Source: Aestuariibaculum sp. M13
GTDB lineage: Bacteria > Bacteroidota > Bacteroidia > Flavobacteriales > Flavobacteriaceae
Direction: 5' to 3'
Assembly (NCBI RefSeq): GCF_024723255.1
Contig: NZ_JANIAC010000001.1
Span: 62,001-126,000 of the forward strand
Length of the DNA: 64,000 nucleotides
Of this stretch, positions 1-8,474 are shown one piece after another (position 1 is the first letter of the stretch; the number at the start of each line of letters is the position of its first letter). Under the pieces are notes generated by a model. It was not told where the DNA came from. It ran no database searches and saw only the letters and a list, made by a program, of their open reading frames with translations. Both the position numbers and the translations under genes were made by a program.

Positions 1-1
1 T

Positions 2-1723
2 CAGCCTGAGGCTTATATTCCAGTTTCCGGGGTTTATATAGAAAAGGATTTATCGATTAACGATGAAATCGAGAAGATGCGTTTAAGTGCGACTTCTTCC
101 CTCCTTTCAGGACGACGAGATGTGCTTGTTGTGGCTTCCGTGTCTTGTTTATACGGTATTGGAAACCCTGTGGAATTTCAAAAGAATGTGATTTCATTAG
201 AACGCGATCAGGAAATTTCCCGTACTAAATTGCTTCACCGTCTGGTTCAAAGTTTATATTCCAGAACCGAAGCCGAATTTAATCATGGAAACTTCAGAAT
301 AAAAGGCGATACGGTAGATGTGTTTCCTAGTTATGCTGATTATGCCTTTAGAATTCACTTTTTTGGTGATGAAATTGAAGACATTGAGGCGTTTGATATT
401 CAAACCAATCAGGTGATTGAAAAATACGACCGACTGAATATTTATCCAGCGAATATGTTCGTAACCTCACCAGACGTCCTTCAAAATGCTATTAAAGACA
501 TTCAGGACGATTTGGTAAAACAACATGATTATTTTAAAGACATCGGAAAACATTTAGAAGCCAAACGACTTAAAGAACGAACCGAATTCGATTTAGAAAT
601 GATTCGCGAATTAGGTTACTGCTCAGGCATTGAGAATTACTCACGTTATCTGGATGGCAGACAGCCGGGCACGAGACCTTTCTGTTTACTGGATTATTTC
701 CCGGATGATTATTTAATGGTTGTTGATGAAAGTCACGTGACCATTTCGCAGGTGCATGCCATGTATGGTGGCGACCGTAGTAGGAAAGAAAACTTAGTCG
801 AATACGGTTTCCGTTTGCCAGCAGCTATGGATAACCGTCCTTTAAAATTTGAAGAATTCGAGGCGATACAAAATCAGGTGATTTATGTGAGTGCGACGCC
901 TGCTGATTACGAATTAAAAAAATCGGACGGGGTTTACGTGGAGCAAATCATCAGACCTACGGGATTATTAGATCCGATTATTGAAGTGCGCCCGAGTTTA
1001 AATCAGATTGATGATTTAATTGAAGAAATTCAGCAGCGTGTTGAAAAAGATGAACGTACTTTGGTAACGACTTTAACCAAACGTATGGCCGAAGAGTTAA
1101 CCAAATACCTTGATCGTATTCAAATACGTTGTCGTTATATTCATAGTGATGTAGACACGTTAGAGCGCGTGGAAATCATGCAGGATTTACGTAAAGGTTT
1201 ATTTGATGTACTTGTTGGGGTAAATTTACTTCGTGAAGGATTAGATTTACCTGAAGTATCGCTAGTAGCCATTTTAGATGCCGATAAAGAAGGGTTCTTA
1301 CGTTCGGCACGTTCACTAACCCAAACGGTTGGTAGAGCCGCCAGAAACCTTAATGGTAAAGCGATTATGTATGCCGATAAAATTACCAATAGCATGCAGC
1401 AGACTATTGATGAAACGAACTACCGACGAGAGAAACAAATCAATTACAATACTAAATTCAATATCACGCCTAAAGCATTAAATAAAAACTTAAATAATGC
1501 GCTGGCTAAAAATTCGGTGAGCACCTATAGCTACGAATTAGAAGCTGCCAAGGCTGCTGAACCAGAAAGCCTATATTTATCAAAACCGGAATTAGAAAAG
1601 AAAATTAAAGATAAGCGTAAACTCATGGAAGAAGCCGCTAAGGCTTTAGACTTTATTGTGGCCGCCAAACTTCGTGATGAAATAAAAGGGTATCAGGAAA
1701 AATTAGAAAAGCTAAAAGTATAA
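2..1723 (+). CDS. uvrB: UvrABC excinuclease subunit B, 5' end cut by window edge
   Basis: UvrB is the damage-verifying helicase subunit of nucleotide excision repair. It is loaded by UvrA and recruits UvrC. The frame is open from base 2, before the first ATG at 77, and already reads UvrB sequence (QPEAYIPVSGVYIEKD), so the gene starts outside the window. About 573 residues are visible. The usual length is about 660-670, so roughly the first 90-100 residues with the Walker A loop are missing. Visible are helicase motif II (DESH, near base 725), motif III (SATPADYE), motif V (VNLLREGLDLPEV), motif VI (QTVGRAARN) and a C-terminal UVR coiled-coil domain that contacts UvrC. No internal disruption is seen. 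Identification is very secure. Confidence 0.97.
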   Translation, partial: QPEAYIPVSGVYIEKDLSINDEIEKMRLSATSSLLSGRRDVLVVASVSCLYGIGNPVEFQKNVISLERDQEISRTKLLHRLVQSLYSRTEAEFNHGNFRIKGDTVDVFPSYADYAFRIHFFGDEIEDIEAFDIQTNQVIEKYDRLNIYPANMFVTSPDVLQNAIKDIQDDLVKQHDYFKDIGKHLEAKRLKERTEFDLEMIRELGYCSGIENYSRYLDGRQPGTRPFCLLDYFPDDYLMVVDESHVTISQVHAMYGGDRSRKENLVEYGFRLPAAMDNRPLKFEEFEAIQNQVIYVSATPADYELKKSDGVYVEQIIRPTGLLDPIIEVRPSLNQIDDLIEEIQQRVEKDERTLVTTLTKRMAEELTKYLDRIQIRCRYIHSDVDTLERVEIMQDLRKGLFDVLVGVNLLREGLDLPEVSLVAILDADKEGFLRSARSLTQTVGRAARNLNGKAIMYADKITNSMQQTIDETNYRREKQINYNTKFNITPKALNKNLNNALAKNSVSTYSYELEAAKAAEPESLYLSKPELEKKIKDKRKLMEEAAKALDFIVAAKLRDEIKGYQEKLEKLKV

Positions 1724-1764
1724 TACCTTTAGCTTTTCCATCCCAAAAATATCTAGTTTGTTTT

Positions 1765-2169
1765 CTAGTTATATTGCGTTTTAAAAATATCAATAAGTAC
1801 ATCGGGTGGTACAATTTTATTTGGAAAACTTTCCATTAAATAAAGTACCTTAGAAATGGATTCATGACTCAAGCCCATGCGTAATCCAAAGTTATGTAGC
1901 TTTACAATTTTCTTAGAATCATTTTGATCATTATCAATATTCATTAATAGTACTAAACGATGAAATTGTACAATGCGCTCGCTGTGCGATTTTAAATGAA
2001 TATAATTAATAGGGTGTTCTATGAGATAGTCGAAATCCTCTCGAGAAATTTCAAGCTGTTTTGCAACACCTAGCAAAAAATTATATTCAATGGCTTTAAT
2101 ATCTTTATCATGCTTAGCAAAAGCAATCATTTCAGATAAGAGACTTAATTTTTCGACTCTATTAATCAT
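1765..2169 (-). CDS. TerB-like small helical protein
   Basis: A 134-residue protein with no signal peptide or membrane segment. It is predicted all-helical. The N-terminal pattern of acidic helices (KLSLLSEMIAFAKHDKDI, then a hydrophobic helix with NFLLGVAKQL) resembles the TerB/DjlA-N tellurite-resistance fold. That is a family-level resemblance judged by eye, not proof of function. It converges on uvrB with a gap of 41 bases. From memory, small proteins of this type next to uvrB in flavobacteria are sometimes labelled as excinuclease subunit B, but nothing in this sequence is UvrB-like. The start is an ATG, and an imperfect inverted repeat lies just upstream at about 2177-2196. Function is unknown. 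Confidence 0.7.
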   Translation of the reverse strand: MINRVEKLSLLSEMIAFAKHDKDIKAIEYNFLLGVAKQLEISREDFDYLIEHPINYIHLKSHSERIVQFHRLVLLMNIDNDQNDSKKIVKLHNFGLRMGLSHESISKVLYLMESFPNKIVPPDVLIDIFKTQYN

Positions 2170-2544
2170 ATAGTTAAGGGATTAATTAATTACCCTATAA
2201 AGATACGAACTACCTTAATTTTATAATCCTGTATAATTTGTCGCTTATCGAAAACAGGCGTGCATTTGGTCGTTAATTTTAATTATTTCATCTCAAACAC
2301 ATTAAAAACAACATCATTACCTAGTTGATTTTCAGCAAATTAAAACAACTAAGCACAATAAAAACCAAAAATCAACCCATTGATTAACAATAACTTAGAC
2401 ACATATTAAAATCAAATAATGGTAAAAATTTTATAACCTTTTTTTGAAGTATCTTTACAAAAATTACAAAAACGCTAGAAAACACATCTTAATCCTGCCT
2501 GATTCACAAAAAGGAATAGTACTTTTGACACTCAAATAACAGAT
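2170..2544. other. Divergent intergenic region, no gene seen
   Basis: An AT-rich stretch of 375 bases between the TerB-like gene (-) and the DUF1456 gene (+). It must hold both promoters. A near-palindrome of AGGG...CCCT around TTAATTAATTA lies immediately upstream of the TerB-like start. No convincing TTG/TAnnTTTG pair, RNA gene or short ORF was found. Confidence 0.5.
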
Positions 2545-2796
2545 ATGACAAACAACGATATTTTAAAAAAACTTAGAGTTGCCTTAAAACTTAGAGACGA
2601 CGATATTGTAAAGATTTTAGACCTGGTAGACTTTAGAATTTCTAAAAGTGAACTTGGTGCTTTTTTTAGAAAAGAAGACCATCCTAAATATATGGAATGT
2701 GGTGACCAGATATTAAGAAATTTTTTAAATGGTCTGGTGATTCATATGCGTGGCCCCATGCCTCCTAAAAAAGAAGAAAACAAAAAAAGCTCTTAA
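2545..2796 (+). CDS. DUF1456 family protein (YehS-like, single domain)
   Basis: An 83-residue cytosolic protein matching the DUF1456 domain. It shows the characteristic start MTNNDILKKLRVALKLRDDD, the central DLVDFRISKSELGAFFR segment, and a DQILRNFLNGL helix. E. coli YehS carries two such domains in about 150 residues, whereas this protein has one plus a short lysine-rich tail. The family has no established biochemical role. The gene stands alone: its stop codon lies inside the left arm of a strong terminator hairpin. The upstream gap of 375 bases suggests its own promoter. The family call is good and the function is unknown. Confidence 0.85.
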   Translation: MTNNDILKKLRVALKLRDDDIVKILDLVDFRISKSELGAFFRKEDHPKYMECGDQILRNFLNGLVIHMRGPMPPKKEENKKSS

Positions 2797-2813
2797 TTTT
2801 CATTAAGAGCTTT
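2786..2813 (+). terminator. Intrinsic terminator after the DUF1456 gene
   Basis: A 12-bp perfect stem (AAAGCTCTTAAT / ATTAAGAGCTTT) with a TTTC loop, followed by a T run. The left arm overlaps the stop codon of the upstream gene. With its A-rich left flank it can work in both directions, and so could also serve another strand. Confidence 0.9.
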
Positions 2814-2834
2814 TTTATGTGTTTCAAAATTTCA

Positions 2835-3179
2835 TTAAATAGATGCAACCAACTTAACCGGTATTAAATATTTTCTACCCGGTGCCATGCCTTCAGCCTG
2901 AATTTTGCAATAATTAAGCTTGTACTTCAAAAATTGTTCTAATTCATCAGAATCAGAATCAATAGACAATACGACAATTTCACTTTTATTGTTAATAGTA
3001 AAATAAACATTAGCAGAAACCTCTTCATTAAATTCTAAATTAGAGTTCTTAAGGATCTTCTGTATTTCTACAGTGATGGTTTCCGTTTTAGGAAGGTCAT
3101 TCATTTTGCTATCATTAGCAAAAATGGTTTTTGAACATAATAAAATTGCTAATACTAATAATACTTTAATTGTTTTCAT
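2835..3179 (-). CDS. Small secreted protein of unknown function
   Basis: A 114-residue protein with a clear Sec signal peptide: MKTIK, then the hydrophobic VLLVLAILLCSKTIFA, with likely cleavage after FANA-type residues near position 21. The mature part of about 90 residues has alternating strand-like segments (ANVYFTINNKSEIVVLSID) and ends with GRKYLIPVKLVASI. This resembles the C-terminal half of small periplasmic TonB-C-like or energy-transducer-like domains in Bacteroidota, but the match is not strong enough to name. It is monocistronic: it is preceded by a sucC terminator and followed, on the opposite side, by the DUF1456 terminator. Confidence 0.75.
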   Translation of the reverse strand: MKTIKVLLVLAILLCSKTIFANDSKMNDLPKTETITVEIQKILKNSNLEFNEEVSANVYFTINNKSEIVVLSIDSDSDELEQFLKYKLNYCKIQAEGMAPGRKYLIPVKLVASI

Positions 3180-3246
3180 AGTTTTAGTTTTTACAGCTTT
3201 TAATATTGACTGTTTTTGTTTTACGAGTCAAAATTAGACATAAAAA

Positions 3247-3271
3247 AAGAGTAGTGATTTACACTACTCTT
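3247..3271 (-). terminator. Intrinsic terminator downstream of sucC
   Basis: A 10-bp perfect stem (AAGAGTAGTG / CACTACTCTT) with a 5-base loop. Read on the minus strand it is followed by a run of Ts. It sits 48 bases past the sucC stop codon and before the small secreted gene. Confidence 0.88.
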
Positions 3272-3318
3272 ATTAAAACTATACGGTAATATTAACAAAT
3301 ACTATGGCTATGTTAAGC

Positions 3319-4509
3319 CTATGCTAATACTTCCTGTACTTTATCTGCAGCTTCCTGGAATTCAGTTGCACTTAATACTGCTAAACCTGAGTTGTCGATT
3401 AATTCTTTAGCGATGTCTGCATTGGTACCTTGTAAACGCACAATAATTGGCACGTTGATATTACCCATGTTTTTGTAAGCGTCGATTACCCCTTGAGCAA
3501 CACGGTCACAACGAACAATACCTCCAAAGATGTTAATTAAAATTGCTTTTACGTTAGGATCTTTTAAGATGATTTTAAAAGCAGCCTCTACACGAGCAGC
3601 ATCAGCAGTACCACCAACGTCTAAGAAGTTAGCTGGCTCACCACCTGCTTGCTTAATTAAATCCATAGTAGCCATTGCTAAACCAGCTCCGTTTACCATA
3701 CATCCTACGTTACCATCAAGGTCAACATAGTTTAATCCTACTTCTTTAGCTTCTACTTCAATTGGGTTTTCTTCACGTAAATCACGTAGGTTTACGTAAT
3801 CTTTATGTCTGTAAAGCGCGTTATCATCGATAGTTACTTTAGCATCAACAGCTAAAATTTTATCATCACTTGTTTTTAATACAGGGTTGATTTCAAATAA
3901 AGAAGAATCAGATTTTACGTAAGCTGTATAAAGGTTAGTAACGAACTTAGTCATTTCTTTAAATGCGTTACCAGATAATCCTAAGTTAAAAGCAATACGT
4001 CTTGCCTGGAATGGTGTTAAACCAACAGCAGGGTCGATTTCTTCCGTAAAAATTAAATGAGGAGTTTCTTCAGCAACAGTTTCGATATCCATACCTCCTT
4101 CAGTAGAATACATAACCATGTTACGACCAGTACCTCTGTTTAATAAAACAGACATATAGAACTCTTCAGTTTCACTATCACCTGGATAGTAAACATCTTC
4201 TGCAACTAATACTTGGTGTACTTTTTTACCTTCAGCCGATGTTTGAGGTGTTACTAAGTTCATGCCAATGATTTGTCCAGCAATCTCTTCAACCTGCTCT
4301 AAGTTTTTAGCAAGTTTTACTCCACCACCTTTACCACGACCACCTGCATGTACTTGTGCTTTAATAACATGCCAACCGGTTCCTGTTTCTTCAGTTAATT
4401 GTTTTGCTGCTGCAACAGCTTCCTTTGCATTTTGCGCTACAATACCACGTTGGATACGTACACCAAAACTGCTTAATATTTCTTTACCTTGATATTCGTG
4501 TAAATTCAT
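3319..4509 (-). CDS. sucC: Succinyl-CoA synthetase, beta subunit (ADP-forming)
   Basis: The beta subunit of the TCA-cycle enzyme that interconverts succinyl-CoA and succinate with nucleotide triphosphate formation. It is 396 residues, close to the family length of about 388. It begins [12 protein letters not shown], typical of SucC, and has an N-terminal ATP-grasp region with the [16 protein letters not shown] nucleotide loop. The C-terminal CoA-ligase domain contains [13 protein letters not shown] and the [15 protein letters not shown] segment that contacts the alpha subunit. The alpha subunit gene (sucD) is not adjacent, so the two subunits are encoded apart, as is common in this phylum. 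A TACATTTG box lies about 25 bases upstream of the start, and a terminator follows. Confidence 0.97.
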   Translation of the reverse strand: MNLHEYQGKEILSSFGVRIQRGIVAQNAKEAVAAAKQLTEETGTGWHVIKAQVHAGGRGKGGGVKLAKNLEQVEEIAGQIIGMNLVTPQTSAEGKKVHQVLVAEDVYYPGDSETEEFYMSVLLNRGTGRNMVMYSTEGGMDIETVAEETPHLIFTEEIDPAVGLTPFQARRIAFNLGLSGNAFKEMTKFVTNLYTAYVKSDSSLFEINPVLKTSDDKILAVDAKVTIDDNALYRHKDYVNLRDLREENPIEVEAKEVGLNYVDLDGNVGCMVNGAGLAMATMDLIKQAGGEPANFLDVGGTADAARVEAAFKIILKDPNVKAILINIFGGIVRCDRVAQGVIDAYKNMGNINVPIIVRLQGTNADIAKELIDNSGLAVLSATEFQEAADKVQEVLA

Positions 4510-4534
4510 AATTCGCTAAATAGTTTAAGAGGCA

Positions 4535-4542
4535 CAAATGTA
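4535..4542 (-). promoter_or_regulatory. Candidate -7 promoter box for sucC
   Basis: On the minus strand this reads TACATTTG, a perfect match to the Bacteroidota -7 consensus TAnnTTTG. No TTG is seen at the expected 17-23 base spacing (nearest at 8 and 29), so support is only partial. Confidence 0.4.
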
Positions 4543-4682
4543 AATAATCGCAATTACTTACCCTAATATTTCAATGTGAAAACTTTATAAATAATAAACT
4601 AATAACCTTGTGTTAAATAATTAACATTCTGTTTAACTTGTATAATTTTTTATTTATTTATTTTTTATTGTGCCTAAAGAAA

Positions 4683-4690
4683 TATCTTTG
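4683..4690 (+). promoter_or_regulatory. Candidate -7 promoter box for lysA
   Basis: TATCTTTG matches the Bacteroidota -7 consensus TAnnTTTG and is followed 17 bases later by the lysA ATG, which would leave a very short leader. The nearest upstream TTG is 12 bases away, shorter than the usual spacing. Confidence 0.4.
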
Positions 4691-4707
4691 CCAAAAATTT
4701 ACAAATT

Positions 4708-5943
4708 ATGTTGGAGAATCAATTGCTTAAAATTGCAGAAGATTTTGGAAGCCCTGTTTATGTTTACGATGCTGAAAGAATTGAGGCACAGTATAACAGA
4801 CTGACTAACGCCTTTAGCGGTGTAAAAAAATTAAAACTTAATTATGCTGTAAAAGCCTTATCAAATATATCGATACTAAAATTATTCAACAAACTTGGTT
4901 CTGGTATTGACACCGTGTCTTTACAAGAAATTGAATTAGGATTAAGAGCTGGTTTTAAACCTCAGCAAATTATATTTACGCCTAACGGTGTATCTTTAGC
5001 TGAAATTGAAGAGGCTGCTAAACTTGGTGTTGAAATTAACATCGACAACCTGTCTATTTTAGAGCAATTTGGAACAAAACATCCAAACATTCCAGTATGT
5101 ATTCGTATTAATCCGCACATTATGGCCGGAGGAAATGCCAATATTTCTGTAGGACACATCGATTCTAAATTCGGAATTTCTATTCACCAGATTCCTCATA
5201 TTTTACGAATTGTTGAAAATACTAAAATGACTATCAACGGTATTCACATGCATACCGGTAGTGATATTTTAGATATTGAAGTGTTCTTATATGCCAGCGA
5301 AATTTTATTCGATACTGCTAAGCAATTCAAAAACTTAGAATTCATCGATTTTGGTTCAGGATTTAAAGTACCTTATAAAGAAGGTGATATTGAAACTAAC
5401 ATTGAAGAATTAGGTAAAAAATTAACAGCTAAGTTTAACGCTTTCTGTAAAGAATATGGTAAAGACTTAACCTTAGCTTTCGAGCCTGGTAAGTTTTTAG
5501 TAAGTGAGTCAGGATATTTCTTAACTAAAGTAAATGCTGTTAAGCAAACCACTTCAACTGTTTTTGCTCAGGTAGATTCTGGTTTCAACCACTTAATCCG
5601 TCCTATGTTCTACGGTTCGCACCACGACATCATCAACATTTCTAACCCTAACGGTAACGAACGTTTCTACACTGTTGTTGGTTACATATGTGAAACCGAT
5701 ACTTTTGGTAGCAACAGACGAATTAAAGAAATTTCTGAAGGTGATGTGTTATGCTTTAAAAATGCAGGCGCTTACTGTTTCTCTATGGCGAGTAACTACA
5801 ACTCTAGATTCAAACCTGCTGAAGTTTTATGGTACAACAACGAAGCACACTTAATCAGAAAAAGAGAAACGTTTGATGACATCATTAAAAATCAAATTGA
5901 AGTCGATTTTTCAGAGAAAAAAGAAAAAGAGTTGGCCAAATAA
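4708..5943 (+). CDS. lysA: Diaminopimelate decarboxylase
   Basis: A PLP-dependent fold-III decarboxylase that converts meso-diaminopimelate to L-lysine, the last step of lysine synthesis. It is 411 residues. The N-terminal alanine-racemase-like TIM barrel carries the PLP lysine in NYAVKALSN (K49), followed by the HIDSKFGI and HMHTGSD substrate-side motifs and a glycine-rich FIDFGSGF phosphate-binding segment. The C-terminal beta domain contains the GYICETDTFG cysteine motif that contributes to the second active site of the dimer, and NAGAYCFSMASNYNSR. The gene stands alone between a candidate promoter box and a strong terminator. The short acidic/lysine-rich tail (SEKKEKELAK) is a small extension beyond the usual end. 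Confidence 0.96.
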   Translation: MLENQLLKIAEDFGSPVYVYDAERIEAQYNRLTNAFSGVKKLKLNYAVKALSNISILKLFNKLGSGIDTVSLQEIELGLRAGFKPQQIIFTPNGVSLAEIEEAAKLGVEINIDNLSILEQFGTKHPNIPVCIRINPHIMAGGNANISVGHIDSKFGISIHQIPHILRIVENTKMTINGIHMHTGSDILDIEVFLYASEILFDTAKQFKNLEFIDFGSGFKVPYKEGDIETNIEELGKKLTAKFNAFCKEYGKDLTLAFEPGKFLVSESGYFLTKVNAVKQTTSTVFAQVDSGFNHLIRPMFYGSHHDIINISNPNGNERFYTVVGYICETDTFGSNRRIKEISEGDVLCFKNAGAYCFSMASNYNSRFKPAEVLWYNNEAHLIRKRETFDDIIKNQIEVDFSEKKEKELAK

Positions 5944-6243
5944 CCAATTCCAATAATTATACATCTTAGTTATAAAAGCTCAACCTTTTGGTTGGGCTTT
6001 TTTATTTTAGAAACTAAAAATCCTACCTATAATTAAAACACAAGGTTGTTACCTCAACAAAATTTTCTATCTTTAAGTACGCTATTATCAATAAAACAAA
6101 CAAATTACCTACCCATATCTCTCATAATTAACCTCTGATTTTAGAGTCCCAAGTTGATTTTATTTAGAATACCTATTGTGTTAAAGTAACATTTAACGCT
6201 ACCAACTATATAACCATTAATAATTCTAACCAAAATCAAAATT
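5944..6243. other. Intergenic region, terminator then no gene seen
   Basis: The first 60 bases hold the lysA terminator. The rest is AT-rich, presumably carrying the promoter of the next gene. No full TTG/TAnnTTTG pair was recognised and no short ORF stands out. Confidence 0.5.
5974..6001 (+). terminator. Intrinsic terminator after lysA
   Basis: A stem of AAAAGCtCAACC with GGTTGGGCTTTT (one mismatch) and a TTTT loop, followed by more Ts. It lies 31 bases after the lysA stop. Confidence 0.9.
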
Positions 6244-6975
6244 ATGAGAACATTACTGTATCTATTACTTGTTCTTCCATTATTGGGAGTAGCTCAGGAA
6301 AACGACAATTACTTATTAAACATGTCTGAAATCACGGTGAAACCCGGACAAAATTCACAATTTATAGAGGGTGTCATGTCATGGAAAAAATGCTATAAAG
6401 ATAACGAAGGGGAATTTAAATGGAGTATGTGGAAACGCGTTCAGGGTAAAGGAACGGTATACACCATGACCAGCCGAATGGCTAATTGGGCTGAAATGGA
6501 TGAAAGCAATGATGAAGCCGGGAAAAAATGCAGAATGAAAGTGGTCGATTTAATTATACCACACGTTGAAAGTGTAGAATACAATATTGCACGACGCATG
6601 CCAGATGTAAGCAAATCCAATTCAAACCTTTCTAATGATACCAAACTGGTATGGGTTTATAACGTAAAAGTTGACAATTATGATAGCTTTATGGAAACCG
6701 TTAAAGAAGTAGAGTCTACCATTAAAAAAGCTGAGGGCGATACTAGAGGAACCTGGTATAGCGTAATAGGTGGCGGCCCACATGTATCTGATTACTTTGT
6801 AACCGTTCCTTTTAAAAATTTTGCAGCTTTAGATGAAGACCGCGACGGTGTTTGGAAGGTTTATGAAAAAGAGAAAGGAAAATCTAAAGCCGACGCTATT
6901 AAAGAAAAATTTAGAAGTGCCGTTTCTAAAGATTGGTCGTATATGTACAGTTTAATGGATGATTTATCGTATTAG
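6244..6975 (+). CDS. Secreted protein with two alpha/beta-barrel-like repeats, function unknown
   Basis: A 243-residue protein with a signal peptide (MRTLLYLLLVLPLLGVAQ, cleavage near residue 17-18). The mature protein appears to be an internal duplication. Residues about 25-120 and 135-235 each run: beta strand, helix (FIEGVMSW / FMETVKEV), a short strand rich in W and G, strand (YTMTSRMANWAEMDE / YFVTVPFKNFAALDE), then a lysine-rich helix. That layout is what a tandem dimeric alpha/beta-barrel (NIPSNAP or ABM-like) protein would show, but the assignment is by eye. The gene is monocistronic and is followed by a 14-bp hairpin. No catalytic residue pattern was recognised. Confidence 0.7.
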   Translation: MRTLLYLLLVLPLLGVAQENDNYLLNMSEITVKPGQNSQFIEGVMSWKKCYKDNEGEFKWSMWKRVQGKGTVYTMTSRMANWAEMDESNDEAGKKCRMKVVDLIIPHVESVEYNIARRMPDVSKSNSNLSNDTKLVWVYNVKVDNYDSFMETVKEVESTIKKAEGDTRGTWYSVIGGGPHVSDYFVTVPFKNFAALDEDRDGVWKVYEKEKGKSKADAIKEKFRSAVSKDWSYMYSLMDDLSY

Positions 6976-7012
6976 ATAATTCTAAATATTAATTTAATAA
7001 ACAATAGCATCC

Positions 7013-7044
7013 AGGATAAGCACAATGAAAATTGTGCTTATCCT
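7013..7044 (+). terminator. Hairpin terminator after the secreted repeat protein
   Basis: A perfect 14-bp stem (AGGATAAGCACAAT / ATTGTGCTTATCCT) with a GAAA tetraloop. The following T tract is weak (TCTATCTCC), so termination may be partial. Confidence 0.7.
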
Positions 7045-7117
7045 TCTATCTCCCTTCGCATAAGAGTATTGCCTATTTAACTAATAGCATTTAGTTTTAA
7101 TCTTAAACCAACCAAAA

Positions 7118-8452
7118 ATGAATCAAAAAGCATTACTCTATGAATTGGCCGATTTAAAGCAAAAAATCTATCTATCTGAAAATGCAACCTTACGCTATCT
7201 TGTCTTTGCTGCTTTATATGTCTGCGAAGGTATTCCTATTGGCATAACCTTTTACGCCATCCCTGCTTGGTTAGCAATGAATGAAATTTCTGCGACTACT
7301 ATTGCAGCTTATGTTTCAGTCATTTCTATTCCATGGAGTTTTAAATTCTTTATTGCTCCAATTATTGACCGCTATACTCCTATAGCTATGGGTAGAAAAC
7401 GACCCTGGATTATTTTTGCCCAAGTTGGATTAATTATAAGTTTTCTCTCTTTCGGCTTTGTAAACGAACCTTTAACTAATATTAAAGGACTAATGATTTG
7501 CGGTTTTTTAATTAGCTTGTTTGGATCTACACAAGATATCGCCATTGATGGTATGGCTGTAGATCTTATTCCAGAACACCAACAAGCACGAGCCAATGGT
7601 ATTATGTGGGGTTCCAGAATTATCGGTCAATCGTTATCCCTACTTTTAGGAACTACCCTTATTAATATTGTAGGCTTCACCAATGCTATTGGTTCCTTAT
7701 CACTTGTGGTTGCTATACTAATCCTTGTTCCAATTTTCTTTAGAGAACATCGAGGTGAAAAACTAATGCCCTGGACAAAAGGTAAAGCCTCTGAAGTTTC
7801 AAAAAAGGCACAGCTTACAGACTGGAAAAGCTTGTTTAAAAACCTTGGAAAAGTCCTAATACTGCCAACCAGTCTTATTCTGAGTCTGGGCATGATTTTT
7901 ACCGGTGCTTCAACTGGATTTATTGAAGTCTTATTTCCCATTTTTACGGTTCAGGAATTAAACTGGACCAATACGGATTATTCTCAAGTTTACTCCATAG
8001 CTTCCGTTGTTGGTGGAGGCTTTAGTATGGTTGCCGGTGGGGTTATAATAGATTTAATTGGCACAAAGAAAATGTCACTTATTCTCATATCCTTATTAGC
8101 TCTTGTTATTTTCTCATTCGGCTTGATTTCAAACAGTTGGCAAAACATCTCTGCTGTTTATGGATTTATCATACTTTTTAATTTATTAAACACACTACTT
8201 ACCGTAGCACTTTTAGCCATGGCGATGAAAATCTCATGGCACAAAATATCAGCTTCTCAATTCACTCTATATATGACCTGTAATAATCTGGGAATTATAA
8301 TAGGCCCATGGCTGTTTGGTTTGATTCAAGAAAAATTACAATGGAATCAAGTCTTTTTTTGCGGTGCAGCCATTCCGTTTTTCGCTTTTTTCATTTATAA
8401 AACCATTAACATAAAAAAACACTTAACCACATTAGAAAATTTAACTAACTAA
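7118..8452 (+). CDS. AmpG-like major facilitator transporter
   Basis: A 444-residue inner-membrane protein with about 12 hydrophobic segments. Features typical of the AmpG/acetyl-CoA transporter (PAT) branch of MFS are visible: LYVCEGIPIGITFYAIPAW in the first helix, PWSFKFFIAPIIDRYT before helix 3, the GRKRPWI loop, and STQDIAIDGMAVD in helix 4. AmpG family members import muropeptides in gammaproteobacteria, but the substrate here is unknown. The gene starts a run of four + strand genes with gaps of 22, 77 and 13 bases, which suggests a transcription unit with the lipoprotein, the DUF1624-like acyltransferase and the APC permease downstream. The family call is secure and the substrate is not. 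Confidence 0.87.
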   Translation: MNQKALLYELADLKQKIYLSENATLRYLVFAALYVCEGIPIGITFYAIPAWLAMNEISATTIAAYVSVISIPWSFKFFIAPIIDRYTPIAMGRKRPWIIFAQVGLIISFLSFGFVNEPLTNIKGLMICGFLISLFGSTQDIAIDGMAVDLIPEHQQARANGIMWGSRIIGQSLSLLLGTTLINIVGFTNAIGSLSLVVAILILVPIFFREHRGEKLMPWTKGKASEVSKKAQLTDWKSLFKNLGKVLILPTSLILSLGMIFTGASTGFIEVLFPIFTVQELNWTNTDYSQVYSIASVVGGGFSMVAGGVIIDLIGTKKMSLILISLLALVIFSFGLISNSWQNISAVYGFIILFNLLNTLLTVALLAMAMKISWHKISASQFTLYMTCNNLGIIIGPWLFGLIQEKLQWNQVFFCGAAIPFFAFFIYKTINIKKHLTTLENLTN

Positions 8453-8474
8453 TAACCAACTAAACATAAAACCT

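Noticed and set aside
1141-1395. 84-codon minus-strand ORF inside uvrB
   Set aside because: It lies wholly within the conserved helicase part of UvrB and its residues are a low-quality translation of the opposite strand.
1765-2169. Second excinuclease-like gene beside uvrB
   Set aside because: The 134-residue product has none of the UvrB motifs; it looks TerB-like.
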